From contig CAKVLD010000020.1 of assembly GCA_934755305.1 (NCBI GenBank), positions 1 to 46,512 on the forward strand: DNA of 46,512 bases, in the 5' to 3' direction. Source of the DNA: an uncultured Clostridium sp. (GTDB lineage: Bacteria > Bacillota > Clostridia > Clostridiales > Clostridiaceae). Under the pieces are notes generated by a model. That model did no database searches and had not been told where the DNA came from. It saw only the letters and a program-made list of their open reading frames with translations. Positions 7,586 to 16,036 of the stretch are shown in pieces (positions within the stretch are counted from its first letter, which is position 1; every line of letters starts with the position of its first letter). Made by a program: the position numbers and the translations under genes.

Positions 7586-9412
7586 ATGGAGAAACTATAT
7601 GTTATAAAGTTAGGAAGTAGTACAGTATTAAATCATCCTGAAGTATTTGAAGAAATAGCAGATTTATCAAAGAAAAATGTTAAGATATTATTAGTGGCAG
7701 GTGGGGCAGAGGCTATAGCAAGAAAATATGAAAGTATAGGAAGAGAAATGCCTTTTTTAACTCTAAAAAGTGGAGATAGAGTTAGATATTGCTCTCCAAG
7801 TGAAATGCCAATAATACGTGAAGCTTATCATGAAATTATACTTAGCGAAATAGAAAAACAGTTAAAGAAGCAAGGGCTAAGTGTATTTTTACAATGTGGA
7901 GGAGAAAATAATATTGTTACAGGTAAGAAAGGTGGAGCATTAAAGTGCTTGAGGAATAATAGAACTGTAATTGTAAGGGATTCGCTTTTCGGTAATTTTT
8001 ATAATTGCAACAGTGAATTTTTTGAAAAAATGATGCAGATATACAAGGTGGTGTGTGTAACTCCACCTATTATCGATGGTGATAATTATATAAATATCGA
8101 TGCAGATATGTTAGCTGCTAACTTAGCTGTGAAACTTGAAGCACAACACTTAAGATTTGTAACTGGAACATCAGGAATATTAAGAGATATAGAAGATAGT
8201 AGTTCTGTAGTTAAAGATGTTTATTTAGGTGATGAATTAAGTTTTGTAAAAGGTAGAATGAAGCAAAAGGTAAGGGCTGCAAATTTAGCGATAACTAATG
8301 GTGTGGCTGATGTATGTATAGCAGGACCCAATAAATTAGAGGCAAAAACTTGGTTTTGGAATTTTGAAAAAAATGATAATTATGACATATTAAATAAAGC
8401 AATAAGTATACCATCAGTATCTAATGATGAAGAGGTTTATGCTGAGTATTTATTAAAAAATGTGAAATATCCAGGGGTAACTTCAAAGATTGATGAGGCT
8501 GGAAATATAGTTTTTCAAAAAGGAACAGGGGAAAGTAAAAAACTTATGCTTCTAGGACATATTGATACAGTTCCATATGTATGGAAGCCTAATTTTAAGG
8601 AAGAAGAAATAAGTGCTAGAGGAGTAGTTGATGCAAAAGGTTCTTTCTGTAATTTTGTAGATATGTTAGATAAAGTTGATGTGCCTGAGGATGGAAGTCT
8701 AATAGTTATAGGAGCGGTAGAGGAAGAAGTTTCTTCTTCAAAGGGTGCTTTTTATGTAAGAGATAATTATAAGGCAGATGCTGTAATTATAGGTGAACCA
8801 AGTGGAGTTGATAATTTGACTTTAGGGTACTATGGACTATGTAAATTACAAATTACTATTACCAAAATGGCAGAGCATACAGCTGCGAAAGATGGAATAA
8901 GTGGATTTGATAAATTATATAAAGTTGTATCAGAATTAAGGAGTAGAGTTACTGAAATTGATGAAAAAAGCATATCATCTTTAATACATATTAAATCATG
9001 GGATGATAGAGGAAAACAGGTTGTTGTAGGAACATTAAATTTTAGAATTTCACCTTATGCTGAAAAAGACTATATATCAAAAGTTGATTTAAACTTTGAT
9101 GAAGAAGTTAAAGTAGAAGTATTAAGAAGTACACCTGGTAAATTATGCAAAAGGAATTCGTCTATAGTGAGAGCATTTACAAGAAGTTTCAAGAAAGAGG
9201 GACTAAAAGTTAATTGTATAGTGAAAAAAGGTACCAGTGATATGAATACACTTTCAACTAAATGGGATATACCAATGGTTGCTTATGGTCCAGGAGATTC
9301 AAGTTTGGATCATACAATATTTGAACGTTTATCTTATAAAGAAGTGGAAGAGTCAAGAAGAATTCTTAAGAATGCTATAGAGGAATGGTTTTCTTTTAAA
9401 GGAGATAAATAA
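7586..9412 (+). CDS. LysZ kinase fused to LysK metallopeptidase
   Basis: One chain of 608 residues with two enzymes that are normally separate. Residues 1-260 form an amino-acid kinase: VIKLGSS, LLVAGGAEA, VTPPIIDGDNYINIDADMLAANLA, and GRMKQKV. This should phosphorylate the gamma-carboxylate of carrier-bound glutamate. Residues 265-608 are an M20 peptidase of the LysK/ArgE type with all metal ligands visible: H325 and D327 in GHIDTVP, D349 in VVDAKGS, E379-E380, E404 in GEPSG, H576 in LDHT. This should cut the finished amino acid off the carrier. ATG 7586 starts one base after the lysY stop; an in-frame upstream start at 7559 would overlap lysY. No frameshift or stop separates the halves, so the fusion is real in this sequence. 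Confidence 0.92.
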   Translation: MEKLYVIKLGSSTVLNHPEVFEEIADLSKKNVKILLVAGGAEAIARKYESIGREMPFLTLKSGDRVRYCSPSEMPIIREAYHEIILSEIEKQLKKQGLSVFLQCGGENNIVTGKKGGALKCLRNNRTVIVRDSLFGNFYNCNSEFFEKMMQIYKVVCVTPPIIDGDNYINIDADMLAANLAVKLEAQHLRFVTGTSGILRDIEDSSSVVKDVYLGDELSFVKGRMKQKVRAANLAITNGVADVCIAGPNKLEAKTWFWNFEKNDNYDILNKAISIPSVSNDEEVYAEYLLKNVKYPGVTSKIDEAGNIVFQKGTGESKKLMLLGHIDTVPYVWKPNFKEEEISARGVVDAKGSFCNFVDMLDKVDVPEDGSLIVIGAVEEEVSSSKGAFYVRDNYKADAVIIGEPSGVDNLTLGYYGLCKLQITITKMAEHTAAKDGISGFDKLYKVVSELRSRVTEIDEKSISSLIHIKSWDDRGKQVVVGTLNFRISPYAEKDYISKVDLNFDEEVKVEVLRSTPGKLCKRNSSIVRAFTRSFKKEGLKVNCIVKKGTSDMNTLSTKWDIPMVAYGPGDSSLDHTIFERLSYKEVEESRRILKNAIEEWFSFKGDK

Positions 9413-9414
9413 GT

Positions 9415-10188
9415 ATGTATGAAAATGAAGAAATTAAGGAAAAGATTAAAGAAGCTAGGAAATTAATAATAGATATGGCAGCAACCCCTACGGGATGTCA
9501 TATTGGTGGAAGTTTATCTGTAATAGATATTCTTATGGTTACTTATTTTAAATATTTAGAGGATAAATCAACAAAGATAGTTTTAAGTAAAGGACATGCA
9601 GCAGCCGCTTTGTATGCTACTTTATATTTAAATAAATTAATAGATGTAAATCCTGTAGAAGTTTATGGAAGGAAAGATTCGATTTTTACTGGCCATCCTA
9701 ATCATAAAATAGATAATATATCCTTTTCTACAGGAAGCTTAGGACATGGTATTTCTTATGCGGTAGGATGTGCATTAGCAGAAAAGCTAAAAGGAAGTAA
9801 TGGATTAGGAATAGCTATATGTGGTGATGGAGAATTACAAGAAGGACTATGTTGGGAGACATTTCAAATAGTACAAGCAAAAAATATAAACAACTTTATT
9901 TGTATAGTAGATGTTAATGAATGTCAGAATGATGGTTTTGTTAAAGATATATCTCCTATGAAAAATTTAAAATCAAGATTTGAGGCTTTAGATTTTGATG
10001 TTAAAGAAATAGATGGACATAATATTGAAGAAATATTATTAGCAATTAAGTCTGATAGAAAAAGACCAATAGCAGTGTTGGCAAAAACTATAAAAGGAAA
10101 AGGTATAAAGGTAATGGAAGGAAATCCAGAGTGCCATTATGCTAAAATTTCTAGTAGATTGGCTGCAAAATGGAAGGTGATGCTTTAA
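9415..10188 (+). CDS. Transketolase, N-terminal (TPP pyrophosphate) subunit
   Basis: Protein of 257 residues, the TPP-pyrophosphate half of a split transketolase. Key residues: H29 in GCHIGGSLS, H61 in LSKGHAAAALYA, H111 in GSLGHG, and the TPP-Mg motif GDGELQEG (138-140) with N168 in IVDVNE. It pairs with the next gene to transfer a two-carbon ketol unit. In this operon the likely acceptor is the carrier-bound glutamate semialdehyde, giving a 5,7-dihydroxy-6-oxo chain, as in the Streptomyces DADH route. It starts at ATG 9415, only 2 nt after the fusion gene, behind GGAG. A housekeeping pentose-phosphate role is possible but does not explain its place among carrier-protein genes. Confidence 0.93.
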   Translation: MYENEEIKEKIKEARKLIIDMAATPTGCHIGGSLSVIDILMVTYFKYLEDKSTKIVLSKGHAAAALYATLYLNKLIDVNPVEVYGRKDSIFTGHPNHKIDNISFSTGSLGHGISYAVGCALAEKLKGSNGLGIAICGDGELQEGLCWETFQIVQAKNINNFICIVDVNECQNDGFVKDISPMKNLKSRFEALDFDVKEIDGHNIEEILLAIKSDRKRPIAVLAKTIKGKGIKVMEGNPECHYAKISSRLAAKWKVML

Positions 10189-11105
10189 TGGGAATTTCAA
10201 GTAGAGATGCATATAGAGATGAACTAAGTAAAATAGCGGATGAAAATAGTAGAATACTATGTATGGAAGCTGATTTGGGAGGAAAAAAACATCCTTTTCA
10301 AGAGAAACATCCAGATAGATTTTTTAATATGGGGATTGCGGAACTGGCAAGTATTGATATTGCTGCAGGTTTGGCTGAGTCTGGATTTGTACCATTTTTT
10401 TCAACGTTTGCACCTTTTGCAACTTTAAGAGCAGCAGAGAGTATGAAATTAGCTATGGGGTATATGAAGAAAAATATAAAGGTGGTTGCTCCTTATGGTG
10501 GTGTATCAGGTGGATGGTTTGGTACAACTCATCATTGTCTAGAGGATATAGCTATAGTTCAATCTTTTCAAGATATAAGAATAGCATGCCCTTATGGAGA
10601 GGAAGAGACTAGAAGAGTAATACGTGAGGCTGCTGAATCTAATGAACCATATTATATAAGAATGGGTAGAAATAATAGTTATGATAGTTTATATAGAGAA
10701 GAAGGTACATCTTGTAAGGAACTGATTTTTGAAGAACCTAGAGTAAGTAATGCTGATATATGTTTAATTTCTATAGGAGAAGAAGCTACGGATATATGTA
10801 GAAAAATACATGAAACAGATTCTTCAATTATGCATATACATTTGTGTTATGTAGATATAAAAAGTTTAAAAACATATATTGATCAATTAAGAAAAGTTTC
10901 AACTAAGTTTATTGTTGTAGAAGAACATAGATTGACTGGAAGTATAGCATCAACTTTAGCGTTATTATTACCTGAATGTAAAATTTATTCCCATAGTTGT
11001 GATGAGAAATGGCCAATGTATGGAGGCAGTAGCGAAGATGTTATGAATTATCTTGGATTTGGAGTAGAATATATAAAAGAAGTGATAGACAAAATAAGGG
11101 GGTAA
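10188..11105 (+). CDS. Transketolase, C-terminal (pyrimidine-binding) subunit
   Basis: Protein of 305 residues, the second half of the split transketolase. The Glu that activates the TPP aminopyrimidine is E52 in NMGIAELASIDIAAGLA. Other family features are FSTFAPFATLRAAESMK, GGVSGGWFGTTHH, and a C-terminal domain from about residue 185 (VVEEHRLTGSIAS). I chose ATG 10188, which shares its A with the TAA of the upstream subunit and has GGAAGGTGA 8 nt before it; the longer in-frame ATG at 10170 has no ribosome site. The tight overlap implies 1:1 synthesis. An open frame at 10240-10428 on the same strand is a shadow. Confidence 0.92.
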   Translation: MGISSRDAYRDELSKIADENSRILCMEADLGGKKHPFQEKHPDRFFNMGIAELASIDIAAGLAESGFVPFFSTFAPFATLRAAESMKLAMGYMKKNIKVVAPYGGVSGGWFGTTHHCLEDIAIVQSFQDIRIACPYGEEETRRVIREAAESNEPYYIRMGRNNSYDSLYREEGTSCKELIFEEPRVSNADICLISIGEEATDICRKIHETDSSIMHIHLCYVDIKSLKTYIDQLRKVSTKFIVVEEHRLTGSIASTLALLLPECKIYSHSCDEKWPMYGGSSEDVMNYLGFGVEYIKEVIDKIRG

Positions 11106-11108
11106 AAG

Positions 11109-12320
11109 GTGATTTTTAAATTATTTGAAAATAAAAATTTTAGGAATTATTTCTTATCAGATATAATAGCTGATTTTGGGGTAGGAATGTTAACAACAAG
11201 TTTAAATTGGTTTGTTATAGATAAAACTGGTTCTAGTAAAATGCTTGGGTATTTACTTTCTATTAATGTAATAGCAGGTTTGATTATTTCTCTTTTTGTA
11301 GGTTTATTGGTAGATAAATTTAATCGTAAGTTTATAGTTATAGTTAATTATTTAGTTAGGATTATTAGTATGATTGCAGTAGTAGTATTACTTTCTCTCA
11401 CAGAATTCAATCTTGCATATGCTTTTTTGTTGACTGTGATAAATGGTGTATGTTGGAATGTAACTATGGCAGTATCTAAGAGCTTTATTCAGGAGATTAT
11501 ACCTAAGAAAGACTTTATATCAGGTAATTCTTTACTTGAAATAAGTATGCAAGTTGGTATGTTTTTAGCTGGAGCACTTTCTGGGGTAATATATAAGTTT
11601 TTTGGGTTTGTGAATATTTTAGTTATAAACACTATAATTTTTATAATAAGTACAATATTTATTTTTAATATAAAATATAAATCAGAAGTTACTTCAAAAA
11701 ATAATGAAACTCTTCATGAAAATGTAAAAGAAGGAATTAGTTATTTGAATAATAATAAAAGTATATTTGCTTTTGGAGCAATATCATTTGTGCCTACTAT
11801 AGTTACCGCAATATATAATGTTGTATTGCCAACGTATGTAGTATCTTCAATTAATGGAGATTCGGTTATTTTTGGTATAGCAGATATGGCTTATGGTATA
11901 GGTGGTTTTATAGCAGGGTTTTTAGCAGTGTTTATAGCTAAGAAATTAACAAATAAGAAATCTATAGTATTATTTTATTTAGTAGCAATAGGAATTTTAA
12001 TAGGAATTTGCTTTAATAAATATTCTGCAATATTGTATATGATAAGCTGTACCTTAGGAATAACAAATTCATCCATAAGAATATTAGTAAATACAATGCT
12101 TATGGATGTAGTACCTAAAGAAGTTATGGGTAGATCTATGTCTGTATGGGTTTCTATTTCGTTAATAGTACAAGCTGTATCATCGTTAGTAGTGGGAGAA
12201 TTGATAGATGCATATTCACCAGAAGTTGGATTTGTTTTTATGGGATTATTAATGTTTATAGGATTAATTTTTAATATATTTCTATTTAAAAAGTTTAAGA
12301 TAAGAGAGGTGGAAAATTAA
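11109..12320 (+). CDS. MFS transporter, probable product exporter
   Basis: Membrane protein of 403 residues with about twelve hydrophobic helices and the MFS loop 2-3 signature as GLLVDKFNRKFIV. It resembles the small-molecule exporters found beside biosynthetic genes (EntS/BacE type) more than sugar importers. The start is GTG 11109 behind AAGGGGGT in the last transketolase codons. Its position inside the operon, just before the ATP-grasp ligase, parallels the bacE-bacD arrangement in the bacilysin locus, so export of the finished compound, and with it self-protection, is the natural guess. Substrate and direction cannot be read from sequence. Confidence 0.85.
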   Translation: MIFKLFENKNFRNYFLSDIIADFGVGMLTTSLNWFVIDKTGSSKMLGYLLSINVIAGLIISLFVGLLVDKFNRKFIVIVNYLVRIISMIAVVVLLSLTEFNLAYAFLLTVINGVCWNVTMAVSKSFIQEIIPKKDFISGNSLLEISMQVGMFLAGALSGVIYKFFGFVNILVINTIIFIISTIFIFNIKYKSEVTSKNNETLHENVKEGISYLNNNKSIFAFGAISFVPTIVTAIYNVVLPTYVVSSINGDSVIFGIADMAYGIGGFIAGFLAVFIAKKLTNKKSIVLFYLVAIGILIGICFNKYSAILYMISCTLGITNSSIRILVNTMLMDVVPKEVMGRSMSVWVSISLIVQAVSSLVVGELIDAYSPEVGFVFMGLLMFIGLIFNIFLFKKFKIREVEN

Positions 12321-13550
12321 ATGAAAAAAAAAATTGTGGCTTTTGTAGAGCCAAGTTTTTATGGAGTAAGTTTTGCTAAAGCAGCATTTGAATTAGGACA
12401 TAAAGTAATTTCAATAGTTTCTTCACTAGATAATCCAAAGAAGTACGGATATGAAGGAATAAGTGAGGATTTAATAGTTGCGGATATTAAGGATGTGGAT
12501 TCTGTTTATAATGCAATAAAGAATTCAAAATACTATGGAAAGTTAGATGCACTTGTTCCAGCAACAGACTATGCGTCACATATTACAGCAAAGGTTGCAG
12601 AAATGTTGGGGTTAAGAGGTGTATCTTATGAGGCTGCACTTAAAGCTAGAAATAAAGATTTAGCTAGGGAAGCGTATAAGGAACATGGGGTGCCAAGTGC
12701 AAAATTTAAAAAAGTAAAAGGTTTCGAAGATGCTATAAAGGCAGTAAAAGAGATTGGATATCCAGTAGTAATTAAGCCTACTAATTGTGCAAGTAGCCAA
12801 AATGTTTTCTTTGTTGATAGTGATGAAGTATTGAAAAAAGTAGCAGATAGAATGAATAGTTTTAAAGAAACTTACATGGGATTTAAAGTAAGAGAAGAAT
12901 ATTTAGTTGAAGAATATATAGAAGGTCAAGAATTTAGTGTTGAAATTTTTCAAAAAGATGAAGAACTTCTTTTTGCAACAGTTACTGAAAAAATAACATC
13001 ACCACTTCCTTTCTTTGTTGAATATCAACATATATTGCCTACGTCTGTTTATGTTGAAGAAAAAGATGAGATAATAAAGGTGGCAGTAAGTGCAGCTAGA
13101 GCATTAGGAATAAAAAGTGGTCCTAGTCATGTTGAGGTCAAAATGTCTAAAACAGGGCCAAGAATAATTGAGGTAAATGGAAGACCGGGGGGAGATAATA
13201 TATCTTCAGATTTATTGCCTAATGCATTAGGAATAGATGTTTTTAAAGCAACTGTACAATATTATTTAGATACAGATATAAATATTACACCTGTTAAGCA
13301 AGAAGCAGCGTCAGTAATATATTTAGTTGCTGAAAAGAATGGAGTAGTATCTAGAATAGATGGATTAGATATATTAGATAACAATGAAAATATTATTCGT
13401 TATGATATTTCTGTTAAGCCAGGAGATGTTGTTAAGATACCAGAAAGTTCAGACGATAGATTAGGATATATAATAGTAAAAGGAAAAACTTCAAATGAAG
13501 CTAAGAAAAATGCTAAAGATATAATGAATAAGTTAAAGATTGTATATTAG
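12321..13550 (+). CDS. ATP-grasp amino-acid ligase-like protein
   Basis: Ligase of 409 residues: an N-terminal pre-ATP-grasp domain (AFVEPSFYGVSFAKAAFELGHKV), an ATP-grasp core with YPVVIKPTNCASSQNV, EEYIEGQEFSVE, and the metal site EVNGRPGGDN, then a C-terminal lobe of about 95 residues resembling that of BacD-type L-amino acid ligases. Such enzymes activate a carboxylate as acyl phosphate and form a peptide bond with an amino acid. As last gene of the operon it probably couples the carrier-derived amino acid to a partner amino acid. It starts at ATG directly after the MFS stop, behind GAGAGGTGG. Other carboxylate-amine ligations by this fold remain possible. Confidence 0.85.
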   Translation: MKKKIVAFVEPSFYGVSFAKAAFELGHKVISIVSSLDNPKKYGYEGISEDLIVADIKDVDSVYNAIKNSKYYGKLDALVPATDYASHITAKVAEMLGLRGVSYEAALKARNKDLAREAYKEHGVPSAKFKKVKGFEDAIKAVKEIGYPVVIKPTNCASSQNVFFVDSDEVLKKVADRMNSFKETYMGFKVREEYLVEEYIEGQEFSVEIFQKDEELLFATVTEKITSPLPFFVEYQHILPTSVYVEEKDEIIKVAVSAARALGIKSGPSHVEVKMSKTGPRIIEVNGRPGGDNISSDLLPNALGIDVFKATVQYYLDTDINITPVKQEAASVIYLVAEKNGVVSRIDGLDILDNNENIIRYDISVKPGDVVKIPESSDDRLGYIIVKGKTSNEAKKNAKDIMNKLKIVY

Positions 13551-13581
13551 TTATTTGATTTGCGAAATTATGGATAGGATG

Positions 13582-13616
13582 AAAAAAGGATACTTAAGCG
13601 AAAAAGTATCCTTTTT
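13582..13616 (+). terminator. Terminator of the carrier-protein operon
   Basis: AAAAAGGATACTT (13583-13595) pairs with AAGTATCCTTTTT (13604-13616) around an 8-nt loop. T-rich and A-rich tails let it work for both strands, so it also separates the convergent GNAT gene. Confidence 0.85.
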
Positions 13617-13642
13617 ATATTGGTTTATTTTAACATATCTAT

Positions 13643-14428
13643 CTAACTTTCTTCGCTACTAGCTTTAAAACCAACACTTGTATATAAATGAATAGCACCA
13701 GTATTTTGCTCGTCAGCAGCAAGATAAGCTTCATCAGCATCAAAGAATTTTCCGTAGGAGAAACAATTCATAAGTAGTTTTCTTCCTATTCCTTGGTTTT
13801 GATATTTAGGATTAACAGCAAGTTCTCTAACCCATACTACATTTCCACTTTTGCTAATATGAGGATAGGTAGCAGTACATAGTAATCCTAATATTTCATT
13901 ATTTTCATTTCTTTCAACTAATATTGCGTTATTATTTGTATCAGTAGAATTACCATTTTTATTGTTAATCCAATCACTAATCCATTCTGGAGTTTGTCCT
14001 GTAAAACCTCTACTTTGATTTCTACACATTAATGTTAGTTCAGAAGCTTTAGTACATTCATCAATTTTTAAGAAATCAAAATCTGAAGAAGGCACTATAT
14101 CTTTAAAGTCTTTATTAAAATAATCATGCCAAGCATTACGTATCACAAAACCAGCTTTTTCAAGATCAGGAATCCACTCATGTGGTGCAAAAGTTAATAG
14201 AAAATCTTTTTTATTACCTAAGTATTTTAAAAGACAATCGGCCGTATTAGCAGCCCAGTGATATTCATTTGTTTTTGCCTCAGTATTAAATCCATATATT
14301 AAAATAATATCATCATTTGCTATTTCTACTTCATAATCACAAATATCTTCATATTCTGTATAAGCCATAGAAGAAAATTTATAGTTATTAAGTTTCTTTT
14401 GTATTATATTAAAATCATCTTTTTTCAT
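13643..14428 (-). CDS. GNAT-family N-acetyltransferase
   Basis: Protein of 261 residues. The last third carries the GNAT acetyl-CoA site: VVWVRELAVNPKYQNQGIGRKLLM with the Q-x-x-G-x-G loop, and the C-terminal GAIHLYTSVGF. The N-terminal 130 residues are divergent (EWIPDLEKAGFVIRNAWHDYF) and may bind the substrate. It starts at ATG 14428 behind GGAGG. It is convergent with the carrier-protein operon across a shared terminator. It could be an ordinary metabolic acetyltransferase or, less likely, a self-resistance enzyme that acetylates the product; nothing in the sequence decides this. Confidence 0.85.
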   Translation of the reverse strand: MKKDDFNIIQKKLNNYKFSSMAYTEYEDICDYEVEIANDDIILIYGFNTEAKTNEYHWAANTADCLLKYLGNKKDFLLTFAPHEWIPDLEKAGFVIRNAWHDYFNKDFKDIVPSSDFDFLKIDECTKASELTLMCRNQSRGFTGQTPEWISDWINNKNGNSTDTNNNAILVERNENNEILGLLCTATYPHISKSGNVVWVRELAVNPKYQNQGIGRKLLMNCFSYGKFFDADEAYLAADEQNTGAIHLYTSVGFKASSEES

Positions 14429-14544
14429 TTTTAATCCTCCAATAATAAAGTTTGTTGATATCTAAAATGAAAAAAGTAAACCACAATAGTAATTATACTA
14501 TTATAACTTTATGAGTTAAATATTGTATATAATGAGATGCTTAC

Positions 14545-14582
14545 CAAAAAAATAGATAGAGTAAGTTATTTACTCTATCTAT
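14545..14582 (-). terminator. Terminator of asnS
   Basis: On the minus strand, a 13-bp perfect stem (arms 14552-14564 and 14570-14582, loop GTTAT on the plus strand) is followed by seven T residues (plus-strand A-run 14545-14551). Confidence 0.85.
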
Positions 14583-14601
14583 CTTTGACTATACTTAAAT
14601 C

Positions 14602-15996
14602 TTAGAAATCAGATTGTCCTGTAGTTCTTGGGAATGGTATAACGTCTCTAATGTTACCCATACCAGTGATGTACATTATTAATCTTTCAAATCCTAGACC
14701 AAATCCAGCATGTTTAGTTTCTCCATACTTTCTTAGCTCTAAGTACCACCAGTAATCTTCTTCCTTAAGACCTAATTCAGCCATTCTATTCTTTAAGACA
14801 TCAAGTCTTTCTTCTCTTTGGCTACCACCTATGATTTCACCGATACCTGGAACTAAGCAGTCACATGCTGCAACAGTTTTTCCATCATCATTTAATCTCA
14901 TGTAGAATGCCTTTATATCTTTTGGATAATCAGTAACGAATACTGGTTTCTTGAAGTGTTCTTCAGTTAAGTATCTTTCATGTTCAGTTTGAAGATCTAT
15001 ACCCCATTCAACATCATATTCGAACTTTCTTCCACAATTCTTTAATATTTCAACTGCTTCTGTATAAGAAACCTTACCAAAATCAGAGTTAACAACATGA
15101 TTTAATCTTTCGATTAATCCCTTATCAACAAATTGATTAAAGAATGTCATTTCTTCTGGACATTCATCCATAACATACTTAATAACATATTTAAGCATAT
15201 CTTCAGCTAGTTCCATATCATCTGCTAAATCAGCAAAAGATATTTCAGGTTCAATCATCCAGAATTCAGCAGCATGTCTTGTTGTATTTGAATTTTCAGC
15301 TCTAAATGTAGGACCAAAAGTATAAATGTTTCTAAAAGCTAAAGCAAAAGTTTCAGCATTTAATTGTCCTGATACTGTAAGGTTAGTTTCCTTACCAAAG
15401 AAATCTTGCTTGTAATCTACAGATCCATCTTCAGTCTTTGGTACATTGTCTAAGTCTAAAGTAGTTACTCTAAACATTTCTCCAGCACCTTCGCAGTCTG
15501 ATCCAGTTAAGATTGGAGTATGAGTGTATACAAATCCTTGATCTTGGAAGAACTTATGTATAGCATAAGCAGCTACAGATCTTACTCTAAATACAGCTGA
15601 AAAAGCATTACTTCTTGGTCTTAAGTGAGCTATTGTTCTTAAGTATTCAAAAGTATGTCTTTTCTTTTGTAGAGGGTAATCAGAATCTGATAAACCTTCT
15701 ATTATTACTTCTGTAGCTTGTATTTCAAATGGTTGCTTAGCATCTGGAGTTTCAACTAAAGTACCAACTACAGTTATTGAAGAACTTATTGGAAGCTTAG
15801 ATATTTCCTTAAAGTTTTCTAATTTGTTATCAAAAACTACTTGGATGTTCTTGAAGAAAGATCCATCATTAACTTCGATAAATCCAAAAGCATTAGATGC
15901 TCTTAAAGTTCTTATCCATCCAGAGATTTTAACTTCTTTTGAAGTATATTCACTAGTATTTCTATAAATTGATTTAACTAATATAGAATTATTCAT
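14602..15996 (-). CDS. asnS: Asparaginyl-tRNA synthetase
   Basis: Class IIb synthetase of 464 residues that charges tRNA-Asn. The N-terminal OB-fold anticodon domain (residues 1-110: KISGWIRTLRASNAFGFIEVNDGS) is followed by the catalytic domain with motif 2 (GPTFRAENSNTTRHAAEFWMIEPE) and motif 3 (GFGLGFERLIMYITG). AsnRS rather than AspRS is shown by the short length and by the upstream T-box with an AAC specifier. ATG 15996 follows AGGAGG. It is transcribed alone between its T-box leader and a strong terminator. Confidence 0.97.
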   Translation of the reverse strand: MNNSILVKSIYRNTSEYTSKEVKISGWIRTLRASNAFGFIEVNDGSFFKNIQVVFDNKLENFKEISKLPISSSITVVGTLVETPDAKQPFEIQATEVIIEGLSDSDYPLQKKRHTFEYLRTIAHLRPRSNAFSAVFRVRSVAAYAIHKFFQDQGFVYTHTPILTGSDCEGAGEMFRVTTLDLDNVPKTEDGSVDYKQDFFGKETNLTVSGQLNAETFALAFRNIYTFGPTFRAENSNTTRHAAEFWMIEPEISFADLADDMELAEDMLKYVIKYVMDECPEEMTFFNQFVDKGLIERLNHVVNSDFGKVSYTEAVEILKNCGRKFEYDVEWGIDLQTEHERYLTEEHFKKPVFVTDYPKDIKAFYMRLNDDGKTVAACDCLVPGIGEIIGGSQREERLDVLKNRMAELGLKEEDYWWYLELRKYGETKHAGFGLGFERLIMYITGMGNIRDVIPFPRTTGQSDF

Positions 15997-16036
15997 TATT
16001 TTTCCTCCTAATTTTCAATATATATATTACAAAATA

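Noticed and set aside
3497..9412. Primary lysine or ornithine/arginine biosynthesis by LysW
   Set aside because: The class III (LysJ/ArgD-like) aminotransferase and homocitrate-type genes are missing, while a transketolase pair, sugar-type aminotransferase, exporter and ligase are present; these fit a secondary product better.
10240..10428. 62-residue open frame inside the transketolase C-terminal gene
   Set aside because: It is a different frame of a well-supported gene and has no ribosome site.
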